Part shown: piece after piece, positions 7,797 to 16,165 of the stretch
Layout of the letters: the number at the start of each line of letters is the position of its first letter
Position numbering within the stretch: position 1 is the stretch's first letter
Source: Bacteroidota bacterium
GTDB lineage: Bacteria > Bacteroidota > Bacteroidia > Bacteroidales > Rikenellaceae
Direction: 5' to 3'
Assembly (NCBI GenBank): GCA_023413645.1
Contig: JAEZPN010000017.1
Location: 1-54,440, forward strand
Length of the DNA stretch: 54,440 bases
Translations under genes and position numbers: made by a program
The notes under the pieces: generated by a model
Seen by the model: only the letters and a program-made list of their open reading frames with translations
Told to the model about the DNA's origin: nothing
Database searches by the model: none

Positions 7797-9278
7797 ATAT
7801 GATTTTGCGAAAAGTACACGGAACTTCGAAGGCTTACCTGAGAATACGCAAGTACCCTCCTCCTCTACTACGTCCATAGGGATACAGCGGATTGTAGCCT
7901 TTGTAGCATCCTTGATAGCCTGCTCGGTCTCGGGTGTGCCATCCCAGTGTGCTGAGATGAAGCCGCCCTTCTCGTTCAATACCTGCTGGAACTCCTCCCA
8001 AGTGTCAACCTTGGTAATCATAGAGTTGCGGTAGTCGAGAGCCTTCTTGAAGATGTTAGCCTGAATCTCATCGAGGAGGTTTACGATGCGCTCTGTGATA
8101 CCCTCCTGCGATACGATCTCCTTAGAGAGTGTGTCGCGGCGTGCAAGCTCGATAGTGCCATTCTCCATGTCGCGAGGGCCGAGTGCGAGGCGTACGGGTA
8201 CACCCTTCAACTCATACTCCGCAAACTTGAAGCCCGAGCGAACATTATCGCGGCCGTCAACCTTAACAGATACACCCTTTGCGCGAAGCTCCTTTGCCAT
8301 CTCCTCGAGGCGTGCAACAACCTGAAGGCGCTGCTCCTCGCCCTTGTAGATGGGCACCATAACAACCTGGATAGGGGCCAATTTTGGAGGAAGCACAAGA
8401 CCGTTGTTGTCTGAGTGCGCCATGATGAGAGCACCCATAAGGCGTGTTGACACACCCCATGATGTTGCCCAAACATACTCCTGCTTACCCTCCTTGTTTG
8501 TGTACTGCACATCGAAGGCCTTTGCGAAGTTCTGACCGAGGAAGTGCGAAGTACCGCTCTGGAGAGCCTTACCATCCTGCATAAGAGCCTCGATGGTGAG
8601 TGTATCTACGGCACCAGCAAAGCGCTCGTTGGGTGACTTGTGACCCACGATAACGGGGACACCCATCCACTCCTCAGCGAAGGTCTTATATACGTTAATC
8701 ATGCGCTCTGTCTCCTCGATAGCCTCCTGAGCCGTAGCGTGTGCTGTGTGGCCCTCCTGCCAGAGGAACTCTGCGGTACGGAGGAAGAGACGTGTACGCA
8801 TCTCCCAGCGCACTACGTTAGCCCACTGGTTGCAGAGGATAGGTAGGTCGCGGTATGATGTGATCCAGTTCTTGTATGTATTCCAGATGATAGTCTCCGA
8901 TGTGGGGCGCACGATAAGCTCCTCCTCGAGGCGTGCTGCGGGATCTACTACGACCCCCTTACCCTCCTCGTCATTCTTAAGGCGGTAGTGTGTAACCACG
9001 GCGCACTCCTTAGCGAAGCCCTCAACGTGGCTTGCCTCGCGCGAGAAGAACGACTTAGGGATGAAGAGTGGGAAGTATGCGTTCTCGTGTCCTGTCTCCT
9101 TGAACATGCGGTCAAGGACATCGCGCATCTTCTCCCAGATGGCATAGCCATAGGGCTTGATTACCATACAGCCGCGCACTGCTGAGTTCTCAGCAAGACC
9201 AGCCTTGATAACCAAATCGTTATACCACTGCGAGTAGTTCTCGTCGCTCTTGGTCAAATCCTTCAATTCAATTGCCAT
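7794..9278 (-). CDS. proS: Prolyl-tRNA synthetase, archaeal/eukaryotic type
   Basis: Charges tRNA-Pro. At 494 residues, without the editing domain inserted between motifs 2 and 3 in the E. coli-type enzyme, it is the short archaeal/eukaryotic-like class II form that Bacteroidota carry. Class II features include VIKPYGYAIWEKMRD, motif 2 with LPILCNQWANVVRWEMRTRLFLRTAEFLWQEGHTAH (quoted here as its recognisable core, RTAEFLWQEGHTAH), the GTSHFLGQNFAKAF segment and motif 3 near TSWGVSTRLMGALIMAH. The C-terminal zinc-binding-like domain typical of this type ends SKFRVLFAKSY. It has a promoter-like TACCTTTG 59 bases upstream, and its stop codon lies inside the end of the structured element copy 1. 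Confidence 0.96.
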   Translation of the reverse strand: MAIELKDLTKSDENYSQWYNDLVIKAGLAENSAVRGCMVIKPYGYAIWEKMRDVLDRMFKETGHENAYFPLFIPKSFFSREASHVEGFAKECAVVTHYRLKNDEEGKGVVVDPAARLEEELIVRPTSETIIWNTYKNWITSYRDLPILCNQWANVVRWEMRTRLFLRTAEFLWQEGHTAHATAQEAIEETERMINVYKTFAEEWMGVPVIVGHKSPNERFAGAVDTLTIEALMQDGKALQSGTSHFLGQNFAKAFDVQYTNKEGKQEYVWATSWGVSTRLMGALIMAHSDNNGLVLPPKLAPIQVVMVPIYKGEEQRLQVVARLEEMAKELRAKGVSVKVDGRDNVRSGFKFAEYELKGVPVRLALGPRDMENGTIELARRDTLSKEIVSQEGITERIVNLLDEIQANIFKKALDYRNSMITKVDTWEEFQQVLNEKGGFISAHWDGTPETEQAIKDATKATIRCIPMDVVEEEGTCVFSGKPSKFRVLFAKSY

Positions 9279-9336
9279 ATTCTATATTTTTTTTGTTTAT
9301 TCGTCTCTTACCTATGTAAAAAAGCATAATGCGCGA

Positions 9337-9344
9337 CAAAGGTA
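9337..9344 (-). promoter_or_regulatory. Promoter -7 element (TACCTTTG) for proS
   Basis: On the minus strand TACCTTTG matches TAnnTTTG and predicts a start near 9330 and a leader of about 50 bases. The -33 region is not convincing. Confidence 0.55.
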
Positions 9345-9398
9345 ATAACATTTTACCATTTGTCGCACACAATTTCCTTTTTTTTATTCTACCTCGCG

Positions 9399-9893
9399 CT
9401 ATTTTTGCTTCGCAACCCTCTCGACAGCCTCTGCTGCCATGTCGTAGTCGTAGCCCAAACCGAGGGCATAGCGCAGTAGCTTTCCTCGTAGTTCGTAGTC
9501 GTTCGCGGCCTTTACGGTGCGTAGCTTCTTCTCAAGCTTCTCATGCAGGCGCTCCGCCCTGCTGTCATCTGCCATAAGCTCTGCGAGCACCGCGCTAATA
9601 GTCTCGCGCTCAACACCCTTTAGGCGTAGCTGCATCGCTATCTTACGCTCACCCCACCCCGCAAGCTGACTCTTCTCGCGTGTGTATGCCTCGGCATAGC
9701 GACGGTTATCAATGTAGCGGTCGGCGATGAGTTTGTCGAGCACACCGCGCTGCTCCGCCTCGGGAACACCCCACGTGCGCATAAGGCGTAGGGCATCGCC
9801 CGTGCTCTTCTCGCTGCGCGCTGCAAGACGCATCAACGACTGCAGAGCCTGCTGTGCCGTCTTTGTCTTACGCTCACGCGGCTGTGGCGTCAT
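9399..9893 (-). CDS. recX: RecX-family regulator of RecA
   Basis: A 164-residue RecX protein, built of three-helix repeats: ALRLMRTWGVPEAEQRGVLDKLIADRYIDNRRYAEAY is the central conserved part (core YIDNRRYAEAYTREK), followed by GERKIAMQLRLKGVERETI. RecX binds RecA filaments and dampens recombination. Starting at the ATG at 9891-9893 gives an ATGA overlap with the stop codon of prmC, a strong sign of translational coupling; an ATG nine codons upstream would overlap prmC by 31 bases. It is the last gene of the lptB-aroA-aroC-prmC-recX operon. No recA is nearby. Confidence 0.9.
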   Translation of the reverse strand: MTPQPRERKTKTAQQALQSLMRLAARSEKSTGDALRLMRTWGVPEAEQRGVLDKLIADRYIDNRRYAEAYTREKSQLAGWGERKIAMQLRLKGVERETISAVLAELMADDSRAERLHEKLEKKLRTVKAANDYELRGKLLRYALGLGYDYDMAAEAVERVAKQK

Positions 9894-10747
9894 CTCGTTA
9901 TCGAACTCACCTTTGCGCATATCATTCGTGGTTTTCCTCTAAAGTCCTCTCTTACAACTATATCCGCGTAGCCTTCCGCCTCCAACATCGACTTCATCTC
10001 CTCTACCAACGACTCATAAATCTCGAAGTATAGACGACCCTCGGCGCTGAGCATCTTGCGTCCCGTGCGGGCAATAGCGCGATAGAAGATAAGCGGGTCG
10101 CTATCCTCGACAAAGAGTGCGATATGTGGTTCATGCTCCGTGACATTTGGGCGCATCAACGCGCTATCGCTGTCGGGTATGTATGGCGGATTTGAGACTA
10201 TGGCATCGAACGTAACGCCCTCAAAATGAGAGCTAAAATCCTCGAGGGCATCACCCTCAACAAAGCGCACCTCGGGAGCATACTCCGCACCATTTTCGCG
10301 CGCTATGGCAAGTGCCTCATGCGATATATCCATCGCCCAAACGGCACTCTCCTTTATCATGCGCTTAAGCGCCAAGGCGATGCAACCACTGCCGGTGCAT
10401 ACATCCAAGATATGTGCACCCGCCTTCGCCTCGCGTGCCACCCAGTCAACCAGTTCCTCAGTCTCGGGGCGAGGGATAAGCACACCCTCTCTTACCGTAA
10501 GCTCCATGTCGGCGAACTCCGCCTTGCCTACGATATACTGCACAGGACGCCACGAGCGTAGCTCATCCGCAATAATATCTAAATCAGGGATTTCCAACTC
10601 TACGTTGGGCTCTATGAGGAGGTCGTTGCGCGAGATAGCTCCCTTTGCGAGGAGTATCATCTCGGCAATCTGTCGCGCCTCAACCTCGGGGTAGCACTCG
10701 CTGGCTACGGAGACGAGGCTCAAAAATATCTCTCTGCGTGTTGCCAT
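9890..10747 (-). CDS. prmC: Release-factor glutamine methyltransferase
   Basis: Methylates the GGQ glutamine of peptide release factors using S-adenosylmethionine. The 285-residue protein has the N-terminal helical PrmC domain (residues 1 to about 75), RPVQYIVGKAEF, the catalytic-entry segment VLIPRPETEELVDW, the SAM motif ILDVCTGSGCIAL, and the substrate-binding NPPY in SNPPYIPDSD. It begins one base before the aroC stop codon region ends (adjacent genes with no gap) and overlaps recX by four bases, so it is translated as part of the same operon. Confidence 0.96.
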   Translation of the reverse strand: MATRREIFLSLVSVASECYPEVEARQIAEMILLAKGAISRNDLLIEPNVELEIPDLDIIADELRSWRPVQYIVGKAEFADMELTVREGVLIPRPETEELVDWVAREAKAGAHILDVCTGSGCIALALKRMIKESAVWAMDISHEALAIARENGAEYAPEVRFVEGDALEDFSSHFEGVTFDAIVSNPPYIPDSDSALMRPNVTEHEPHIALFVEDSDPLIFYRAIARTGRKMLSAEGRLYFEIYESLVEEMKSMLEAEGYADIVVREDFRGKPRMICAKVSSITR

Positions 10748-11728
10748 CTACAACTGCAATTTTAGGTCGGCAAGTGCCACGGCTGCCATAGCCTCAACAA
10801 CGACAGCGGCACGTCGCGCAATGCAAGCATCGTGGCGACCACCAATAACAAGAGGGCTCACCTCGCCCTTCGCAAAGTCGTAGGTCATCTGCTCCTTTGC
10901 GATGCTGGGCGTGGGCTTTATCGCCACGCGCACAACGATGTCATTACCGTTGGCTATACCACCATTTATGCCACCCTCGTTGTTTGTATATGTAGCGCCT
11001 GACTCGCTCGCAATCATATCGTTACGCTCCGAGCCACGCTTACGTGCCGAAGCAAAGCCATCGCCAAACTCTACGCCCTTAACCGCGGGAATTGAGAATA
11101 GCAAGTGCGCCATTACGCTCTCCACAGAGTCGAAGAATGGCTCACCCACGGGCTCACCGATGCCCTTTATGCGGCACTCGACAACGCCACCAACAGAGTC
11201 GCCATCGGCAGCAGCACGACTAATAATATCGTCAAATTTAGCCTCGTCACATACGCCACCAACCTCTATTAGTCGCGTCTCAAATTCGACACCCTCGAGC
11301 AGCGCCTTTGCCACAACACCCGCAGCGACAAGCGCCACGGTCATGCGTCCCGAAGCCATGCCACCACCCGCAATATCGCACTCCTCGCCATACTTACGCA
11401 ACTGCACTAAGTCAGCATGCGAAGGGCGGGGCTGACGGCGCAAATGGTCGTAGTCGCGGCTTCGTATATTGCTATTACTAAAGACGATACGCAACGCTTC
11501 ACCCGTAGTGTATCCATCTGGGTCGAGGCCCTCAATCCTCGGCACATCTGCCTCATGGCGAGGGGTCTCGCCACAGCGCTTAGGACGGCGACGTTCGAGG
11601 TCTACCTCGAAGGCATCCTCCGACAACACAACACCCGCGGGCACACCCTCAACGAGCACACCCACCTCGGCAGCATGCGAAGCGCCAAATATGGTTATTT
11701 TGAGTCTATTTCCGAAGCTATTATTCAC
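10748..11728 (-). CDS. aroC: Chorismate synthase, short divergent form
   Basis: Converts 5-enolpyruvylshikimate-3-phosphate to chorismate with reduced FMN. The 326-residue protein is recognisable through RRRPKRCGETPRHEAD, RPSHADLVQLRKYG, GGINGGIANGNDIVVRVAIKPTPSI and GGRHDACIARRAAVVVEAM. It differs from the usual family: the N-terminal signature GESHG reads GASHA, the GGGRxSARET segment reads GGGMASGRMT, and the protein is some 30 residues shorter than the 350-365 usual in Bacteroides. The general layout is closer to the short clostridial form (GGGHFSGR). The position 7 bases after aroA supports the function. Whether flavin binding is altered cannot be told from sequence alone. Confidence 0.93.
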   Translation of the reverse strand: MNNSFGNRLKITIFGASHAAEVGVLVEGVPAGVVLSEDAFEVDLERRRPKRCGETPRHEADVPRIEGLDPDGYTTGEALRIVFSNSNIRSRDYDHLRRQPRPSHADLVQLRKYGEECDIAGGGMASGRMTVALVAAGVVAKALLEGVEFETRLIEVGGVCDEAKFDDIISRAAADGDSVGGVVECRIKGIGEPVGEPFFDSVESVMAHLLFSIPAVKGVEFGDGFASARKRGSERNDMIASESGATYTNNEGGINGGIANGNDIVVRVAIKPTPSIAKEQMTYDFAKGEVSPLVIGGRHDACIARRAAVVVEAMAAVALADLKLQL

Positions 11729-11735
11729 AGCTCTC

Positions 11736-12998
11736 CTACTTTACTTTAAGCATTTCAAGGTCCTCAAAAAACGAGGGATAGCTCTTCGCCACGCACTCAC
11801 GGTTACGGATTGAGACCTCATCCTCGATGCGCAACGCCGTAATTGCCAACGACATGGCGATACGGTGGTCATCATGCGAGTCAACCTCGGCAGCGTGTGG
11901 CTTACCACCCACAATGCGCATAACATTCTCGTCGTAGTCGAGCTCTATCTCGATACCTAATTTGCGATACTCTTCCTTAAGCACCTCGCCACGGTCACTC
12001 TCCTTACCACGCAAGCGCTCGATACCACGAATGGTAGATACGCCCTCGGCAGCAGCAGCCAACGCAACAAGGGCGGGGAACAGGTCGGGAGAGTTCGTCG
12101 CATCGAAAGTGAAGGCCTCCAAGGGGCGGTGCGCCACGGTAATAGCGCCCTCCTCGATGATTATCGAAGCACCCGCGCGCTCCAATGCTCGGCACACCAA
12201 TGTGTCGGCCTGGCGCGACAAAGTGGAGATATTACGCACCGTAACCTCACCCGCAATGGCGGCAGCAACCATGATGAACGCCGCAGCGCTCCAGTCGCTC
12301 TCGATGGTGTAGTCCACAGCCTTAAGTTCTTGATTACCCTCGACATAGAACTCCGAGTAGTCGCCCTCGTTGTGCATAATCTCAACGCCAAAGCGCTCCA
12401 ACGTCTCGAGCGTCATGTCGATATAAGGCGTTGATACAGCATCGCGCACCTCGATTGTCGTATCACTCTTAGCACGAGGCAGAGCGATAAGCAGACCCGT
12501 GATAAACTGTGACGATATGCTACCATCGACAACTACCCTACCACCCTTAATTGGGCCATGCACCTCGATAGGCAAGCGACCACCACCATCACGCACCTCG
12601 ACACCAAGAGTGCGCAGAGGCTCCGCCATCATTGCCATAGGGCGGTGACGGAGTGTACCCTCACCCTCGATAAGCATGTGCTTGTCGCAAAGGGCTGCGA
12701 TGGGCGTAAAGAGGCGTGCCGCAAGTCCCGACTCACCGACATTTAGTCCATCGGCAATGGGATTGAGACCTCCATCTATGATAAGAGTGTTGTCATCCAT
12801 GATTTCGACACGCGCACCGAGCGTTCTGATAGCCTCGATGGCTGAACGCGTGTCACGGCATAGTTCTATGCCACGAAGTGTTGTGCGTCCCGAGGCAAGA
12901 AGTGCCGCAGCCAACGCACGTTGAGCATAACTCTTTGAGCATGGCGGAATAACCTCGCCATGCAATCTATTCCCTAAAGGAACCGTACTGTCATCCAT
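11736..12998 (-). CDS. aroA: 3-phosphoshikimate 1-carboxyvinyltransferase (EPSP synthase)
   Basis: Transfers the enolpyruvyl group of phosphoenolpyruvate to shikimate-3-phosphate, the step just before aroC. The 420-residue protein has the two inside-out barrel domains with PPCSKSYAQRAL (phosphate binding), GESGLAARLF, the SSQFITGLLIALP strand, LRGKESDRGEVLKEE, and the C-terminal DSHDDHRIAMSLAI and VAKSYPSFFEDLE motifs. The classical LFLGNAGTAMR loop is replaced by NVGESGLAARLF, as in other Bacteroidales enzymes. It lies 25 bases downstream of lptB and 7 bases upstream of aroC. Confidence 0.96.
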   Translation of the reverse strand: MDDSTVPLGNRLHGEVIPPCSKSYAQRALAAALLASGRTTLRGIELCRDTRSAIEAIRTLGARVEIMDDNTLIIDGGLNPIADGLNVGESGLAARLFTPIAALCDKHMLIEGEGTLRHRPMAMMAEPLRTLGVEVRDGGGRLPIEVHGPIKGGRVVVDGSISSQFITGLLIALPRAKSDTTIEVRDAVSTPYIDMTLETLERFGVEIMHNEGDYSEFYVEGNQELKAVDYTIESDWSAAAFIMVAAAIAGEVTVRNISTLSRQADTLVCRALERAGASIIIEEGAITVAHRPLEAFTFDATNSPDLFPALVALAAAAEGVSTIRGIERLRGKESDRGEVLKEEYRKLGIEIELDYDENVMRIVGGKPHAAEVDSHDDHRIAMSLAITALRIEDEVSIRNRECVAKSYPSFFEDLEMLKVK

Positions 12999-13023
12999 AT
13001 ATTATATATAATATTGCTTAAGT

Positions 13024-13872
13024 CTACAAAAGGTCATCATCATCATCCACAATGTGGGTATGTCCCAACTGACGAAGTGCCTCCTCACGCTCTGCCTCCT
13101 CCTTCTCGCGCATCTGGCGACGCATCTGTGGCGAGCTACGAAGCTCAAAGTTGCTACCGAGATATACCTTACGCACCATCTCGTCGTTCGCCAAGTCCTC
13201 AGCCGTACCCGCCTTAAGAATCTTACCCTCGTAGAGGAGGTATGTGCGGTCAGTGATGGCGAGGGTCTCGTCGACGTTGTGGTCGGTGATGATAACGCCA
13301 ATGTTCTTATCCTTGAGCGTACCCACGATATTCTGGATATCCTCAACGGCAATGGGGTCAACACCCGCAAATGGCTCGTCAAGAAGGATAAACGAGGGGT
13401 TGATGGCTACGGCACGCGCAATCTCCGTACGGCGGCGCTCGCCACCCGAGAGCTGATTACCATAGCTCTTGCGCACCTTCTGCAAGCGGAACTCCTCGAT
13501 AAGCTGCTCCACACGCTCACGCTGGTACTGACGCGAATAGTCGGTCATCTCCAAAACGGCACGTAGGTTGTCCTCTACCGTAAGGTGGCGGAAGACGGAT
13601 GCCTCCTGTGCGAGGTAACCCACACCCATCTGCGCACGGCGATAGACGGGGAGTTTTGTGATGTCTGTGACCTTGCCGTCGTTATCCTCGAGGTAGATGC
13701 TACCCTCGTTGGGTTTGATAAGTCCCACGATCATGTAGAAGGTAGTTGTCTTGCCCGCACCATTAGGGCCGAGCAAACCGACGATCTCTCCCTGGTTAAC
13801 GTCAATGGTGACATGATTCACGACGGTGCGTGATTTATAGGATTTTACCAGCTCGCTTGTGAAAAGTCTCAT
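13024..13872 (-). CDS. lptB: LPS export ABC transporter ATP-binding protein
   Basis: ATPase that powers extraction of lipopolysaccharide from the inner membrane together with LptFG and LptC. Walker A (LLGPNGAGKTTTFYM), Q-loop region (VGYLAQEASVFRHLTVEDNL), ABC signature (LSGGERRRTEIARA), Walker B (FILLDEPFAGVDP) and the switch histidine (ITDHNV) are all present. The first 240 residues are a normal LptB; the last 45 are an added charged, probably helical tail (MRRQMREKEEAEREEALRQ) ending in a run of aspartates. It is the first gene of the operon that continues with aroA, and diverges from recQ. Confidence 0.95.
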   Translation of the reverse strand: MRLFTSELVKSYKSRTVVNHVTIDVNQGEIVGLLGPNGAGKTTTFYMIVGLIKPNEGSIYLEDNDGKVTDITKLPVYRRAQMGVGYLAQEASVFRHLTVEDNLRAVLEMTDYSRQYQRERVEQLIEEFRLQKVRKSYGNQLSGGERRRTEIARAVAINPSFILLDEPFAGVDPIAVEDIQNIVGTLKDKNIGVIITDHNVDETLAITDRTYLLYEGKILKAGTAEDLANDEMVRKVYLGSNFELRSSPQMRRQMREKEEAEREEALRQLGHTHIVDDDDDLL

Positions 13873-13903
13873 TGGCTATTGCATTTTTTTTGTAACTTTT
13901 TTG

Positions 13904-13911
13904 CAAAGTTA
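13904..13911 (-). promoter_or_regulatory. Promoter -7 element (TAACTTTG) for lptB operon
   Basis: TAACTTTG on the minus strand lies 31 bases before the lptB ATG in the short divergent region shared with recQ. No well-spaced -33 box. Confidence 0.5.
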
Positions 13912-13935
13912 TCACTATTTTTCAAAAAAATATAG

Positions 13936-13943
13936 TATATTTG
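13936..13943 (+). promoter_or_regulatory. Promoter -7 element (TATATTTG) for recQ
   Basis: TATATTTG fits TAnnTTTG and lies 23 bases before the recQ ATG in an AT-rich stretch. No clear -33 box. Confidence 0.5.
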
Positions 13944-13966
13944 GGTAAAATTTTTAGAGAAAATTT

Positions 13967-15013
13967 ATGGACACCGAACAAAGCGTATTGTTACACGATA
14001 AATTACGCGAGTATTTTGGATTTTCATCGTTCAAGGGTAACCAGGAGGCAGTCATTCAAAACGTGCTCTCTGGCAAGGACACCTTCGTGCTTATGCCGAC
14101 AGGTGGTGGTAAGTCATTGTGCTACCAGTTGCCTGCCCTTATAATGGACGGTGTGGCTATCGTCATATCCCCCCTCATCGCCCTGATGAAGAATCAGGTC
14201 GATGCCATGCGTACCTTCTCTACCGAGTCGGGCATAGCACACTTCCTAAACTCATCGCTCAACAAGTCGGCCATAGCACAGGTGCGTCAGGATGTCCTTG
14301 ACGGTCGCACCAAACTTCTGTACTTCGCCCCAGAGTCGCTGACCAAGGAGGATAACATTGCTTTCCTACGCAAAATAAAGATATCGTTCTACGCCATAGA
14401 TGAGGCACACTGTATTTCGGAGTGGGGTCACGACTTCCGCCCTGAGTACCGCCGTATTCGCCCCATCATCAATGACATCGGTCAGGCACCCCTCATCGCA
14501 CTCACAGCAACCGCGACACCCAAGGTGCAGATGGATATTCAGAAAAACCTCGGCATGACAGATGCAACGGTATTCCGTTCATCATTCAACCGTGCCAACC
14601 TATACTACGAGCTACGTCCCAAGCAGAACGTAGACCACGACATCATCCGCTTCATCAAGCAGAATGACGGCAAGAGCGGCATCATCTACTGCCTCAGCCG
14701 TAAGAAGGTTGAGGAGCTTGCCGAGTTGCTCATGGCAAACGGCATCAAGGCGCGCGCATATCACGCAGGTATGGATGCGCAGACACGTGCCGACAACCAA
14801 GATGCCTTCCTCCACGAGCGCGTGGATGTCATCGTCGCAACCATCGCCTTCGGTATGGGTATCGACAAGCCCGACGTGCGCTACGTCATCCACTACGACA
14901 TTCCTAAGTCGTTGGAGGGTTACTACCAGGAGACAGGACGCGCAGGACGCGATGGTGGCGAAGGTCACTGTCTGACGTTCTACAGCTATAAGGATATTCA
15001 GAAACTCGAGTAG
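13967..15013 (+). CDS. recQ: ATP-dependent DNA helicase RecQ, N-terminal part (ends at in-frame TAG)
   Basis: This part holds the two RecA-like helicase lobes with all motifs: MPTGGGKSLCYQLP (I), DEAHCISEWGHDFRPEYRR (II, aromatic loop), LTATAT (III), GIIYCLSRKKVEELAE (IV) and FGMGIDKPDVRYVIHYDIP with QETGRAGRDG (V, VI). The frame then meets TAG at 15011-15013 and, without any shift, continues two codons later at an ATG through the remaining RecQ domains. One substitution in a lysine codon (AAG to TAG) would explain this, since related proteins have a lysine in KLEKFM. The gene is probably a very young pseudogene, a split gene, or carries a sequencing error. The truncated 348-residue product lacks zinc-binding, winged-helix and HRDC domains. 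Confidence 0.9.
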   Translation: MDTEQSVLLHDKLREYFGFSSFKGNQEAVIQNVLSGKDTFVLMPTGGGKSLCYQLPALIMDGVAIVISPLIALMKNQVDAMRTFSTESGIAHFLNSSLNKSAIAQVRQDVLDGRTKLLYFAPESLTKEDNIAFLRKIKISFYAIDEAHCISEWGHDFRPEYRRIRPIINDIGQAPLIALTATATPKVQMDIQKNLGMTDATVFRSSFNRANLYYELRPKQNVDHDIIRFIKQNDGKSGIIYCLSRKKVEELAELLMANGIKARAYHAGMDAQTRADNQDAFLHERVDVIVATIAFGMGIDKPDVRYVIHYDIPKSLEGYYQETGRAGRDGGEGHCLTFYSYKDIQKLE

Positions 15014-15016
15014 TTT

Positions 15017-16156
15017 ATGGAGGGTAAGCCCGTTGCCGAGCAGGAGATTGGCAAGTTGTTGCTTCTCGAGACCGTATCATATGCCGAGAGCTCGATGTGT
15101 CGTCGTCGCTCGCTATTGCACTACTTCGGAGAGACATACCCCGAGACCAACTGCGGTAACTGCGACAACTGCTGCAAGCCTAAGCCTAAGGTAGAGGCTA
15201 AGGAGGAGTTGCAGCTTGCACTCGAGGCGCTCAAGGCTATTGGCGACAAGTTCAAGGCCGACCACCTCGTAGCGGTACTTATGGGCAAGACCACGGCTAT
15301 GATTAAGAGTTACAGCCACAATAAGCTCGAGATATTTGGTGCAGGCGAGGATAAGGACGCACGCTTCTGGAACGCCGTAATCCGCCAGGCTCTAATCATG
15401 GGTTTTGTGGATAAGAATATCGAGAACTACGGTCTTATATCTATTAACGCGCGCGGAGAGGAGTATATCAAGAAGCCTACGTCGGTTACTATCACCATCG
15501 ACCACGACTACGACGCTGAGGATGAAAACGAGCCATCAGGTCCTATCAAGGGTGGTGGTGCAGCAGACGAGGAGCTCTACGCTATGCTTAAGGATTTGCG
15601 TCGCAAGGTAGCGAAGCAGAACGACCTGCCCCCATACGTCATCTTCCAGGATCCTTCGCTCGAGGATATGTCTATTCAGTACCCCATCACCATCGAGGAG
15701 TTGCAGACAATCTCTGGCGTGGGTGCTGGTAAGGCACAGAAGTTTGGTGCAGAGTTCGTCAAGCTCATCAAGGCCTACGTAGATGAGAAGGAGATATTAC
15801 GACCACAGGATATGGTGGTTAAGGGCGTTGCGAATAAGTCGAGCAACAAGATCTTCATCATCCAGTCTATCGACCGCAAGATGGACTTCGAGGATATTGC
15901 ACGCGCCAAGAACCTCGATATGGACGAGCTGCTCAGCGAGATTGAGGCTATCGTGAACTCAGGTACTCGCCTCGACATACAGTACTACCTAAACACCATC
16001 ATGGATGAGGACAAGGTCGAGGATATCTACCTCTACTTCAAGGAGGATGCCGAGACCGACTCGTTGGATGCTGCTATCGACGAGCTTGGTTCGGAGTATA
16101 GCGAGGAGGAGATTCGACTCGTGCGCATCAAGTTTATTTCGGAGGTAGCAAACTAA
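15017..16156 (+). CDS. recQ: ATP-dependent DNA helicase RecQ, C-terminal part
   Basis: This is the in-frame continuation of the upstream helicase frame. It starts with MEGKPVAEQEIGKLLLLE, then the zinc-binding region with four cysteines (SSMCRRRSLLHYFGE, then NCGNCDNCC), the winged-helix domain (residues about 60-165), an HRDC domain (LYAMLKDLRRKVAKQ to AEFVKLIKAYVDE) and a further helical C-terminal domain found in Bacteroidota RecQ. Together with the first part it makes about 729 residues, the normal length. The ATG sits three bases after the TAG, so re-initiation could produce this piece as a separate polypeptide; there is no evidence that it does. It is followed after 9 bases by rsmA. Confidence 0.88.
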   Translation: MEGKPVAEQEIGKLLLLETVSYAESSMCRRRSLLHYFGETYPETNCGNCDNCCKPKPKVEAKEELQLALEALKAIGDKFKADHLVAVLMGKTTAMIKSYSHNKLEIFGAGEDKDARFWNAVIRQALIMGFVDKNIENYGLISINARGEEYIKKPTSVTITIDHDYDAEDENEPSGPIKGGGAADEELYAMLKDLRRKVAKQNDLPPYVIFQDPSLEDMSIQYPITIEELQTISGVGAGKAQKFGAEFVKLIKAYVDEKEILRPQDMVVKGVANKSSNKIFIIQSIDRKMDFEDIARAKNLDMDELLSEIEAIVNSGTRLDIQYYLNTIMDEDKVEDIYLYFKEDAETDSLDAAIDELGSEYSEEEIRLVRIKFISEVAN

Positions 16157-16165
16157 AGTTTTTAT

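Noticed and set aside
13054..13566. Antisense frame of 170 codons in lptB
   Set aside because: LptB on the other strand has every ABC motif; this is its shadow.
15011..15013. Genome-wide reassignment of TAG to an amino acid
   Set aside because: purC and other genes end normally at TAG, and no other gene has an internal TAG; a local mutation or error is simpler.
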